DNA of 64,000 nt, from assembly GCA_003550305.1 (NCBI GenBank), contig QKYT01000015.1, positions 344,409-408,408 on the forward strand. The letters are read 5' to 3'. The translations under genes and the position numbers were made by a program. The notes beneath the pieces are model-generated. The model did no database searches. It saw only the letters and a program-made list of their open reading frames with translations, and was not told where the DNA came from. This DNA comes from Glomus cerebriforme. Taxonomy: Eukaryota > Glomeromycota > Glomeromycetes > Glomerales > Glomeraceae. Numbering within the stretch: the stretch's first letter is position 1; each line of letters begins with the position of its first letter. This document shows, one piece after another, positions 1 through 12,500 of the stretch.

Positions 1-1
1 T

Positions 2-1013
2 TGGATGTTTATAGATGAAGAATATGACGACCAGGTAAACTAAAAACATGTTTTTTTTTCTGCTATTATCTTTGCTGTACTCTACATTTGATTTGATTGT
101 TTATAGAATAAACCATTACAAAATCACTCAGAATATTTTTCCGTACTATGGGAATGTCTCAGAAAAGAAAATCGTGTCGCAATTGTTTGGATGAAAGGAG
201 ACAACTACGCTACAATTGAACCACCTCCAAACACAGATGATCAAGAGGAGCACTGTTTATGTAAGTCTTTTATATGATAATGTCTGTTGCGGGAAAGAAG
301 AAAAAAAATTTTAAAATTTTTAATTTTCTTTAGTTATGTATTTAACTCTGTATAAATCAGAAAATGGCCATAATTTATTAGAATCATCAACATCGTCAGT
401 AACTCTACCACCAAAAAGCTATGTCGCTGGACATATAGATTTACCAACACCAGAGCACGTTGAGGTATAATGTTACTAATGTTACTAATTTATTTGTTAT
501 GTTGATAGGTTTTCACAATTATTAAAATTTTTTTCCAGAGTCTGTTAAATAAGATGTCGCGTTATCTTACGAATTTACCAAACGATGCTATGAAATTAAA
601 GAATGTGTAAGTGGGCATAAATATCTGAATTTGATCTATTTGTATATTAACATCTCTTTTCAACATTAAGGGTTGAACAAATGCAACAAATTATAGAGAT
701 TTTCAGTTATAAACCACTCAGAGAACAAGTTGTTGATAAATTGCATGATGTCAGGTAAATGTAAAAAGGGATTTAGCACAATAATATAATTAATTATACG
801 CTAAATATAATTTTATTTAGAATTCAAACTGTGGAAGCTGAGAATAGACAAATATTAGTCGAGTGCTTATTAACTTTAGGTGAAGAAATAATATCAGAAA
901 ATGATGATGATCAGCTAGATTTTGAAGAATTTGAACAAAGAGAGGATGATGACGACGACGATAATAATCAAGCTGGCTACTCTAGATTATCCCTTAATAA
1001 TTTGCTGAATTAG
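2..1013 (+). CDS. C-terminal part of an unrecognised acidic-tailed protein (5' end outside window)
   Basis: Partial gene; the 5' end lies left of the window. Exons read in one consistent frame: 2-34, 107-260, 334-464, 539-606, 671-754 and 821-1013, each bounded by GT and AG, giving the last 220 residues. The protein has a beta-rich stretch (around VLWECLRKENRVAIVWMKGD and FMYLTLYKSENG), then helical segments (EHVESLLNKMSRYL, VEQMQQIIEIFSYKPLREQV), and ends in an acidic tail rich in Asp, Glu and Asn before SLNNLLN. I do not recognise the family. A Ku-like or Integrator-subunit-13-like (Asunder) C-terminal region is a weak guess from the order of beta-barrel then helices. ERG28 follows on the same strand about 275 bases downstream. 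The exon structure is clear; the function is unknown. Confidence 0.75.
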
Positions 1014-1288
1014 TAAAGTAGATGATAGATGATGTAAAATAAAATAATTTAACAATTATTCTGTTTATCTTAAGTTCTCAATGAAATTCTCTAACGTTTA
1101 TATAATAGAAAAGTACAATAAACTATAAAAATTTAATTTATTTTGTGAATAAAAAATCAATTTGTTTTTTACCATCTATTTATATAAAACGTTTTTGATC
1201 TCTGATCATGTGATCCATCAGGTTAAATAATTAAGTTTCACAATTTTTTTTTTTCAAATTTTCTCTAATTTATTTTTTTTTTCTACCG

Positions 1289-1917
1289 ATGTTACCAGAT
1301 AGTGCAGGAGGATACTTGGCATATTGGATGTTATTTGTATCAATTTTAGCAATATTTAATACAATCCAAAATTTTGTTACACTTTCTTTAACAAAAAGAG
1401 TTTATTCTGCAAGACCTGATCAAGGTAACAATTCAGACTTTTTTTCAATTTCTAATTCCACTTTAGAAGTTAATGTTTTTAATTTTTGAATTTAATAGTT
1501 ACAGCTTTAACTTCAAGAACATTCGCAATATGGACATTATTATCTGCTATTATAAGGATATATGCAGCATACAATATAACTGAAGTAAAGTAAGTATTCT
1601 CTAAACCTTTTCATTATTTCACATACCATAAAATTAATAAGTATCAATTATTTTTTAGTATTTACCAAATTGCTATTTGGACATACATAATTGCATGGTC
1701 ACATTTTATTTCAGAATTTCTTATTTTTAAAAGTACAAAAATTAGTGCAGGATGGTTATCCCCTGTTATAGTTTCAAGTAAGTTAGAATCAATTTTTTAA
1801 AATTTAAATTGTTAATTTATTGATATATTAAATTTTTTTTTTTTTTTAGCTTTATCTTTAACTTGGATGTTATTACAATATAATTATTATACTCAGCAAA
1901 ATTTTATAAAATATTAA
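1289..1917 (+). CDS. ERG28: Ergosterol biosynthetic protein 28 (ERG28), ER membrane scaffold
   Basis: Four exons (1289-1424, 1499-1589, 1659-1777, 1850-1917) encode 137 residues, close to the usual size of Erg28. Known of the family: Erg28 is an ER membrane protein that tethers the C-4 demethylation enzymes of sterol synthesis (Erg25, Erg26, Erg27). The sequence shows the family landmarks: GGYLAYWMLFVSILAIFN at the N-terminus, TLSLTKRVYS, then TSRTFAIWTLLSAIIRIYAA, IAIWTYIIAWSHFISEF and LSLTWMLLQYNYY. Four hydrophobic segments are visible. All splice sites are GT..AG and the frame is kept throughout. The ATG at 1289 gives the expected N-terminus; without splicing, the first exon runs into a stop in the intron. 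It is an ordinary single-copy housekeeping gene. Confidence 0.93.
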
Positions 1918-2539
1918 CTTTCTTTTAATTGATAATTTTAAAAAGAAATTTGCAATAATATAAATTTTATTAAATTTTAATGAATAAATGATCTTTTTTA
2001 ATTGAAGATTGAGGGAAGTCATGTGTAATATATGTGGAATATGTGGATGAATATAAAAAGAAATGAAAATTGGAATTCTTTTTAAAGTTGGAAAAAAAAA
2101 TGCAAATTTATCAGTTTAGACATAATAATGTAAAAAAAAAGCATAACATTATACTTTTTATCTACGTTCAAGATATTGGAATGAATCTAATTAAACAAAT
2201 TTTTCAATACCAATTTCATTATAAATTTCACTGCTTTATGTATCTTTCTGTGAACTATGTTAGGCTAACTTTGGGAAAATCTTTATCTACAATACTTGCT
2301 CCTGAATCACTACAATCAAATCCTTTTATACCAGCATTTGGCGATTAAACCATTTGATCAGATAATATTGACTACACTTTTTACGAATTTCTACATCTAT
2401 AGCTGACTTTAGATATTTAATAAAAATTTCTTGATTAATATCTTTATGATCATTAAAGTTGTATCTATACAGTAATATATTTAAATTAGCAGACTACTAC
2501 TTAATAGGAATTTTTATTGATTATGTTGTGAATGAATCA
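1918..2539. other. Intergenic, AT-rich
   Basis: Between ERG28 and the decayed gene to its right. An open frame at 2070-2348 on the plus strand has a low-complexity composition and runs opposite the pseudogene; it is not accepted as a gene. Nothing else is seen. Confidence 0.5.
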
Positions 2540-3780
2540 TCAGGAGTTTAAAATAGGCGAACTTTTTCTTCTTTTGCAAATTTAATAACATCTTTTTTAA
2601 AATCAATTGCAACACTTGAATCAATAGGAAGCCATTGCCCAAGAGTAAGACCTGTAGTTCGTATTACCTTGAAAACTTTGGTTGAAACTCAAATTTTTTC
2701 AATCCTACATGTGTAAAACAAGTATCAGGAAGTTCAGCTTTCTTTAAAGTTGCTTAGATTCTTTAGGACATATTCTGCGACCATGATCGTTAAATATACA
2801 AAATGCGGCATCAATGCCATAATGTTCATTATAATTTTCCGAGAGAAAGTTTTCCCGCATAAGTAGCAATTAATGTATTCTTTTTTTTTTTTTTTTTTTA
2901 TTACGATCAATCATTTTTGTAAGAATTCGACTTCATCTTCATATTCATCACTGGCTCCTTTTTTTCTTAACTTTTCCTTTATGTCACACAATTTTTTCTG
3001 GAATTTTCAGTAAATCATCACGTAAAGGCTGATATACTTTATAATTAGTGGAAGAATCCTCTTTATATTTAAGTACATGTTGATATGAGATAAGACCGAT
3101 AGTATTATGTGCAATAGCGCCAAGAGTTCCAGTTGTTTGTTGACATTCACTTGATTCTAAGCCTATGCTCAATCCTAAACTGACATCTGGTTGATAACCA
3201 CGACGACATCTGTTGGAAATCAACCAATATCCTTTGGGAATAGACCATTACACTCACGTCGTAAAATACCTTTTTCAATATGATAGCTGATACGAGTGGT
3301 TTAATTAATTGACCATTTCAACGTTTGTAACTGTTACATACGCCAATTAGATTATAGTGCATTTCAAAATGTTGAGCCTAGTTCATTTTCTAACATTTTG
3401 TCAAAAGCTATTTGCAGTTCTTTTGGAACCTATAGTAGATGATCAGTAAAGGATTTTGATGGATATCCTGTACTAAAAAATCCTGCTTCCTCTTCTATAA
3501 AATAAATAACTTGACCGTTTATATTTCTGTCTTACCATATGGACAGAATAAACCACTTGTAATAACAAAATTTTGCTGAATTCATGTCTACCACAGATTA
3601 TATCTACAGCATTTTTCTCCAAATAAAACTCAGTTTTTCATGCAATCTATTTCTATGCGGATTTCAACATTGTTTTAAAATTTGTGAACTACTTCAGTTA
3701 ACGTGGGAGCGGGTTTTTCTTCCATAGCATTTGTTTCATTATCATTTTATTAGTCTTATTCTGAAAACATGTTTTACAAA
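2540..3780 (-). pseudogene. Decayed gene of a trypsin-like (chymotrypsin-fold) protein
   Basis: On the minus strand, coding-like protein blocks occur in the right order but in different frames and separated by stops. About 3740-3650 reads EKPAPTLTEVVHKF; about 3520-3380 reads NGQVIYFIEEEAGFF and VPKELQIAFDKMLENELG. Positions 3223-2984 carry GTLGAIA followed by GLISYQHV. About 2855-2755 carries YGIDAAFCIFNDHGRRICP, and about 2668-2550 carries VIRTTGLTLGQWLPIDSS. The H of SYQHV, the D of IDAAFC and the RTTGLTLG turn sit in the order expected of a chymotrypsin-fold domain (H, D, then the second barrel). I could not find an intact catalytic Ser motif. A T22-like homopolymer at about 2880-2900 interrupts the frame. 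Family assignment is inference; that it is a broken gene is fairly clear. Confidence 0.5.
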
Positions 3781-6511
3781 ACACTTTTCCCCACAATCAT
3801 AATTGAGTGATTAGCCACGTTACATGACTTGCATCATCGCACAGATCCTGGCAAATTTTCCGAGTGATGAGTTGACATCGGGGGAAGGCATCGATGTGGA
3901 AAAAAATTATTAGACAATCTTTACATTGATATCCACTATCTGCATCATATAAAAGCCATATAAAGTATAAAGTATAAAGAGATTAAAAATGTTTATATAG
4001 TATAATAAACAATTTAGTAAAATACAGTCGACTCTTTCTAGGTGCACCCCTCTTGATACCATAGACTTTTGTGCATTTAGAGAGGGAGTTCAATTATAGA
4101 GCATGCACTTGATTCTTCTCTAAAATTATCTTGATTCCTCGTTGATAAAATCTTGATAAATAGCGTTAATAGACCAGTTCTCCAAAGCTAGAATGGAAGA
4201 AAGATCTGCGCCCGCATTCTGTAAGAAAGAATGCTAAAAGGGAACGCAAATCTTTGACGGACGAAGATGAAGAAAAAGATGGGCCTCTGTTTATCCGGTG
4301 AAGTGTGACGTCGTGGCATAATAGAAAGTTCATTGTAAATAAAGAGAGTAGAGAATTCTATATTCTTTATGACTAGAAATCACTTTAAACTTCTTTAACT
4401 TCCTTATTTTGTAAATGAGTTGACCTTCCTCATAACAGTCAAAGAAAACCCAGTCAAAAAGTTCTCCTAGCTGGCTGGTTTGTTTAGCTAGAATTCCCCT
4501 CACTTCTGTATATAAGGATTTAATAATCAAAGTTCATATAAGTTAATTTAAAATATAATTTATGTACTTAGACACTATGAATGTAAAAAAAATTATTTAT
4601 AATTATAAATGATAATTCATAATTAGTAAATTTTACATACCGACTTATAATTAGTAAACTTTTTCAGGGACTTTGTCCCCCATGGTTACAATTTATTTGT
4701 CGAAAGCATTTAAAAATATACATTTGTATTAATAAATTTAGTAATTTAATGAATAATATTTAGGTATGATTACTTTGAACTTTCGAATAATAGCTTATAG
4801 AATGCTTTTATGAGGGCCTCTTCATGGGTCGCCAGGATTTGACGATCTTAGTATTAAGCAAGAGTTCCGTTCTTATATCGAATTCAACATTCTTGTCCAT
4901 ATAGATAGACTCTTATACTCAATCTAATTTAGGTGGAACGAGACCATGTAGTATTGTAAAAAACCGATAATGTTTTGTCAATCGCACAAAAAGAGTTAAT
5001 TGTATAAATTTACAACTACAGTATTGTATTATCATAAAAATATTAAAAGCTGTATTTGTATTTTTTTTTTCAATGTTGTAGCAATAAAAAATTAAAATTT
5101 TTTTTTAAAACATCATAATTGTCCATTTGTTATAATCAAACATAATCTTTTGGGTATATACTGTATATACTGTATATATATATATATATATATAAAAAGG
5201 AGAAAAAAAAACTTAGCATTTGTATATAAGCACAATCAATAAAATATAACGATTAACGTATGCAAAAAATGGGAGAAAATAGTAGAAATATATGCATGCT
5301 TTCAAAGGAGGGAGAACGCAAATCTTAAACTATTACTAATATTATTTTTTCTTTGGTATCTATCGCATTTATGAATTAAATTATCCAACAATTTTTACCA
5401 CATAATCCTTTCTATTATTATTAAATTTTCGCAACTGTCTACATTTAATTAATGATTATATCATTACTTTCCACATAGAAATATAGGAAGTAATTTCGGA
5501 CCTACTGTATTACAAAATTCTGTAGCAAAAATTAGCAAGAGGAATTTATTGCAAAATGCATTCGTATTGTTATTATACTGCAAAGGCATATGACAAAGAT
5601 CAGACCACAAAAACCGCACAAGGATCATTCATCAAAGGTCACTTTTTATATGATTTCCAGCAGACTAAGAAACTTCTTATCGAGATGCCTATATCGTTCA
5701 AAAATTTGTATCGATTTGATTATCTGAGTATCACAAAATAATATTTTTTGTTGTGGCACAGTGCGTAGTTCAAAAAACATGTACCATTTTGGTTAAAATG
5801 ATCTACTTGCTATATTTGTGAACAATAACGAGTTAATGAGGATTAATGGAGTTTAGTTTCGTGTCAAATAACGACAAATAATTTTTTCACATGAATAAAT
5901 AAACGCCATTTAGCAGTTAAATGAAATGAATTATTTGGTATACAATCTATTTTTCCATTACAACTTTTTTTAATGTTTTTTTTGATTTGTAATCTTGGCG
6001 ATTTATTACTGTCCAGTGTCCCTATTATAAATTTCTATAAAGAATTTTTTTTTAAATTTAAGTTGTACTACATTCTATCTTGATGTTGTGGTATGTACCG
6101 TATTGTATTAACTTATTGTGACAATAATCTCGGTCGTATTTATTCTTTTTGAGTCAATGTTTTTTTTACTTTCCTTTTTAAAGAAAATAAGGAGTTTCAA
6201 AAAAATAATTTGTAATGTAATAAAAGAATGATTCGATTTATTTGGCGTCTTTTATTACTGATATTATTGAATTGTTTACAAACATATTAAACCTTTCCTT
6301 TAATATACACGTGTAATTAATATTTGTTACATCGTCATGAACTATAAATATATAAGGATAAAATTTTTTTTTTTTTTTTTTTTGAGGGACACAGAAATCT
6401 TTTTTTCTTTCCCTTTTTTTAGTAAAAAAAAGAAAGAAAAGAAAAGAAAAATTCTTAATAGTCAAAGAAAATTATCAAACCATCACCATATCGTAAAGAA
6501 AGTGAATCAAT
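3781..6511. other. Gene-poor AT-rich region with coding relics
   Basis: Minus strand 3790-3960 has cysteine pairs in broken frames (GYQCKDC, FPRCQ, CQDLCDDA), perhaps an upstream zinc-binding part of the neighbouring pseudogene. Plus strand about 4165-4302 reads as a coding relic (EWKKDLRPHSVRKNAKRER, then an acidic stretch and GPLFIR before a TGA). Bases from 4024 (acagtcgactct) resemble the terminus of the intronic element at 31800. There is a (TA)n run at about 5162-5194. Open frames at 4330-4530 (minus) and 5556-5741 (plus) have no recognisable family. Bases 6370-6450 are a T tract followed by an A/G-rich tract upstream of the large helicase gene. No confident gene. Confidence 0.4.
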
Positions 6512-9500
6512 ATGACTGAAAAAAGAGGACGAGGTGGTGGTCACGATAGAAGACACGAGGCCAGTGAAAGTTATCGTATTAATCCATCACTAAAACTTAC
6601 TATTCCTGAAATAATTAAATTGCAACAAGAAACTACCATTGCAAATTTCAGTTTTTCCTCATTAACATATAAAAATAGTGATCGAATAGTTTTTATTATT
6701 AATGGGGAACAAATTACAACGACTTGGAAAAAAGTATTGAGAAATAGAAATCCTTGGGATCAAGATGATGTTAGAATGTTTGTTAGTTCGGCATTAGTAA
6801 CAGCAGATACTCAATCAAGCTATAAAATAGAAGAACTAGTAACAGAATTAGGTAAATCTGAAAATGGTCTCAAGAGATTAAAAGAAATCATAGAATTTCC
6901 AATGTCATGTGATGCAGGTGTTAGTAATAATAAAGTATTATCTTTTCAATATGTTATATTACCTTTATTTGGATTATTGACTAGAAATGCTATTGCTGAA
7001 TGTACTTTGGAAGCATATGTCCTTGCCATCTTCATGGTTGTTTATACAAACCTCGTAAGTAACATTAAAGAAGCAATTTATTTTTGATTGTTAAAAATTG
7101 TTGCTTATTTTTTTTTTTTTTTTAAAAAAAAATAGGACTCCTTTTTTTATAATAATGTGATGAAAAGATTGGAGACGTTGGTGCGCCGTAATTCTGTTGT
7201 TGATCTTCGAGTTAGCGTACAAAAATTATTGTCACGTAATCAATATTCATTTGTCCCATATTCGTAAGTACTATTTAACGCGTATGATTTTCATAACTGT
7301 AACAATATTTTAAACCTAATTTTTAATATATATTAATAGTGTAGGAGTATTTTTATTGATAATTGTACGATTTCTTACAGAATTATTGCATCGTATTAAA
7401 GAAGCATCTACTAACGAGACAATGCATAAAATTGCATGTGATCTACAACGATTAAAGACTGTTTATCAACAATCAATCGAACAAAAACAAGCTTCTGCTT
7501 CAACAGATCCATTAATTAATAATTTGGATACTAGAAAATATTTTTTTATGATATTAGAAGAAGAAATGGAAACCATGAATAAAATGATGAATAATGGACG
7601 TATTTTAGAACAAAGTCCTAACTCAAAAAAATTGAATGCAAAAAACAGAGAATCATATAGAAAAGTTGATACTGAAAGAATTTATGACAAACCTGGTGAA
7701 TCATCCAAAAATGGTAAAAGACACGATAATGGTTTTGAAGAAATTTCAAAAATATCAATTATTAGAGAATTAGCTAAACAAGTTGATACTGAAATAATTT
7801 ATGATCCGCCTGATAAAAGACATGATAATGATTTTGAAGAAATTTCAAAAATATCCATCATCCCTACAGAAGATGAAATTTTATGTAATCGTAGACCCTT
7901 TTTACCCTCTCCACTTCCTGATGCGCCACATTTTTTACTTGACGGAGCAGCTAGATTACTTGATATACAATTCCGACTTTTAAGAGAAGACATGCTAAAT
8001 CCAATCCGTGGTGGGATAATAAATTTTTTAGCTGAATTATATGATCATTCCTCTTCTAATAAGAAAAATAGTAAATTAGAGAAAATACTAAATGAAGGAG
8101 GTAGATTTACATACAATAATAATATAACTGATAATGGTGATTTACAGGTATATAAAGACATAAAATTTGTTGATGTTACTTGTAACGTACCAAAAGGCTT
8201 AGTTTGTACTCTAAAATTTACTCCTCCTCCAAATTTTCGCAATTCAACGAAAAAATTAGTAAATGATAATTTAATTGCCATTTTATTACCAAATCAAGAT
8301 CTTAATTCAGATTCATATTCAATTTATTTTGGTGTAATTATGTCAAGGAATGGAGCTAGAGTTGATATTAAATTTAATAATCCATCAATATATCCTATTG
8401 CATTGAACGAAATTTTAAATCATGAAAAAAATAAAGAAAAAAAAGCAAAAATATTTATGGTGGAATCAACTAGTGTTTATCTTGAAGCTTATCAACATAT
8501 CCTTAAAAATCTTCAAATTGCCAGGCCTTCTTCTCTTCCTTTTGAGAAATATTTAGCTCCTAAACTTGATGATAGGGAAGGAAAAGGCAAGAAAATTACA
8601 ATTGGAAAGCCTATGTATACTAGAGTACCAGGATTTAAATTTGATTTGTCGGTTTTATCTAAGTATAAACAAAATTTGAAATTAAATGTCGCTAGTACAT
8701 ATGATGAAGTGGCAAAAAATATTATTAAATATAGTAATATCAGTAAACCGAAAGACGTACCTCAATATGGATTAGACAAAACTCAAGGTAATTTAACTTA
8801 CCTGTTATAAGAAAAACGAGTTGAAAAAAAATCATTAATTTCATTTAATTTTCTTTGTAGCCGAGGCACTGATATTTGCTTTAACACGTGAAATTGCTTT
8901 AATCGAAGGTATGTAATACGCAATACATTTTCGTTTTTTTTTGAAGTTTTAATAATATAAACATGTGATTATCATAATTAATAGGACCACCTGGTACTGG
9001 TAAAACTGTAATTGGTGTTCAAATAATGAAAGTATTATTGGCCAAAGAAAATAGAGGAATAAATATTGGTCCTATTATCATCATTTGTTATACTAATCAT
9101 GCTCTTGATCAGTTTTTGGAGGTAGTTTAAGTTTACACTTTAGTTATTTAAATGTAAATATTTAATCTAACATTCTTACTTTCTTTTTTGTGTTTTAGCA
9201 TTTACTTGATGAAGGTATAACAGAGAATATGGTGAGATTAGGCACTCGAACGAAATCTGATAAGATTCAAAAATATACTCTAGGGAAAGTTCGTGCCAGA
9301 GGTGTCTATCCCATAATACTATTATTAGAAAAAATTGAAGAAGAAGTTGAAAATATCAAAATTTCCTTTAAAAGAATTATGAATTGGAATGATGCATGTG
9401 AATATCTGAAGAATAAAGAACGAAGATTTTTTAATAAATTAAATTATGTAACTCATAATGATTTACCTGGTTGGGTTTTGGAAGTTGATTATACTAATGA

Positions 9501-12500
9501 ATCCGAAGAATTCCAAAATATCAGTTCCGAAGAAAGTGAAGATGATCAGTATAGTAGTGCTGAAGAAACCGAAGAGGAATCTCAGAATAGTAGTGATGAA
9601 TCTGAAGAAGAATCTCAAAATAGTAATGATGAAAAAATTGAAGAACCTCAGAATGGATTTCAAGTTGTTCGATATAAACGGAAAAAAAAATCAACTATAT
9701 TTGCACAATGGTTAGATGGAGAAGATATTAAAATAATTAAAGAGAGAAAAAAATTTTTGCTGAATATTGAAGATATAGATTCAGATGATGAAGAATCACA
9801 ATTTATCGAAAATTATAAAGAACCGATAACAAATCGTTCTTTGGAAGAATTATTAGAAGATAATAAAATTTGGAAAATGTCAAGACAAGAAAGACGTAAA
9901 CTTCATGATTATTGGCGTGCAAATTTTTATGAAGAAAAATTATCAATCTTACAAGAAAACCATGAAAAAACACGTCAAAAAATGAATGAACTTTATGATG
10001 AAGAACGTCGCCGAATATTATTAACTAAAGATGTTATTGGTATGACAACAAGTGGTGCGGCTAAATTTCAAAAATTAATTAGATATATTGACCCTAAAAT
10101 TATTGTTTGTGAAGAAGCTGGCGAAGTCTTAGAAGCTCATATTCTAAGTGCATTAACTCCATCAACTCAACATTTGATATTAATAGGGGATCACAATCAA
10201 CTCCGACCTCATATTGCAACTCATAATCTTAGCATGGACTCATCAATAGGAATGAATTATCAATTAGATAAATCATTGTTTGAAAGATTAGTAGATGGTA
10301 ATAGTGCAATAAAGATTGAGAAGACTCAACTTTCAACTCAGAGACGTATGAGAAAAGAAATCTCCGAATTAATTAAAGAAACACTTTATGAAAATTTAGA
10401 AGATGGTGACAATACTGCTAAATATCCAGATGTACGTGGAGCTCTACATAATGTATATTTTATTGATCATAGATATCCAGAAGATAATTCTGGTAGTGAT
10501 TTAGGACAATCTCATGTAAATATGTATGAAGTTAAAATGGTGGTAGAAATGGTCAAATATTTTGTTAGGAATGGATACACTAAACCCGAAGATATAGCAG
10601 TACTTACTCCCTATTTGGGACAAATGAGTAAAATTAAAGAAGCTCTATCCAAATCATTTGTTGTTGTTCTTGATGAAAGAGATGCAGAGAATATTGCTGA
10701 TATAGAGCAAGAAGATGAAAATGACCAGACAGACAAGAAAAGAATACAAAAATCATTAAACCAACAAGTTACTTTAAGAACTGTTGATAATTTTCAAGGT
10801 GAAGAAGCAAATATAGTTATAATCTCATTAGTTCGTAATTTCTCTAGATATGGTAATGGTACTATTGGATTTCTCAAAAGTAAGAATAGAAGTAATGTAT
10901 TATTATCACGTGCTCGTGAAGGAATGTATCTTCTTGGTAATTCAGAATTAATGGCAATGAAATCTAAAGATATGTGGGCTCCTGTAATTAACATTTTACA
11001 TAAGCGTAATCCACCACAAATTGGTTTTGGTATGCCAATTGTATGTAATCGACATCCTGATTACATGAAAATTATTACTGAACCTGAACAATTTGCGAAA
11101 TTTTGTCCAAATGGCGGATGCACCAATACTTGTAACTTACCACTTTCTTGTGGACATACATGTGTTTTTAAATGTCATTCAGATAATCTTAATCATATTG
11201 GAGTCGATTGCTTTAAAAATTGTACAAAATTACATTCAGTATGCGGTCATCCATGTCCAAAACTTTGTTATCAAGACTGTGGAAAATGCGAATTTCCAAT
11301 TGGAGATATTATATTACCTGGTTGTGGTCATACATTACCAAATGCTAAATGTTGGCAAAATCAAACTAAAGAGGAGATCAATTGTATTTTTCCTATTGAT
11401 ATTATATTACCTGATTGTGGTCATACATTTAAAAATGTTGAATGTTGGAAAAATAAAATTAAAGAGAAACTCAAATGTAAGGTTCTTATTGATATTATAT
11501 TATCTGAATGTGGCCATCCGTTACAAAATGTTGAATGTTGGAAAGTTAAAGCTAAAGAGAGTTTCACATGTAATTTTCCAATCGACATTACGTTACCTAG
11601 TTGTGGCCATACATTACAAAATGTTGAATGTTGGAAAAATAAAATTAAAGAAAAACTTAAATGCAATACTCTTATTGATGTTGTATTACCTGACTGCGGT
11701 CATACATTACAAAATATTGAATGTTGGAAAAGTCAAGCCAAAGAGTTACCAGATTGTAATACTCCTATTGATATTATATTATCTGATTGTGGTCATACAT
11801 TACACGATGTTGAATGTTGGAAGAATAAAGCCAATCAATTACCTAAATGTAATGCTCCTGTTGCTATTACATTACCTGGTTGTGGCCATACATTACAAAA
11901 TGTTAAATGTTGGAAAATTAAAGCCAATCAATTACCAAAGTGCAATGCTCTTGTTGATATTACATTACCTGGTTGTGGTCATATATTAAATGTTGAATGT
12001 TGGAAGAGTGAAGAAACAATCCAATGTAATCTTTCTATTGATGTTAAATTACCTAGTTGTGGTCATACATTACAAGATGTTAAGTGTTGGAAAAATCAAA
12101 AAAATGAATTACCTAAGTGTAATACTTTTGTTGAGATTACATTACCTTGTCTTCATTTATTACGAAATGTTGAATGTTGGAAACAGCAATTTGAAGAAGA
12201 ACTACCCAAATGTAAAAATCTTGTTGATATTACATTATCTGGTTGTGGCCATACATTACGAAATGTTGAATGTTGGAAAATTAAAGCCAATCGATTGCCT
12301 AAGTGTAATGCTCTTGTTGATATTACATTACCTTGTTCTCATTTATTACGAAATGTTGAATGTTGGAAACAGCAATTTGAAGAAGAATTACCCAAATGTA
12401 ATACCCCTGTTAGCGTTCCATCACCTAATTGTGATCATAAATTACAAAATGTTAAATGTTGGAAGAGTCAAATCAACGAATTACCTAAATGCAATACTCT

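Noticed and set aside
5556..5741. Plus-strand frame of 61 residues
   Set aside because: No motif, no splice context and no neighbour exons.
11093..11989. Long second open frame through the cysteine array
   Set aside because: It follows the 93-base repeat in another phase and is made of repeated hydrophobic words; the real frame holds the zinc motifs.
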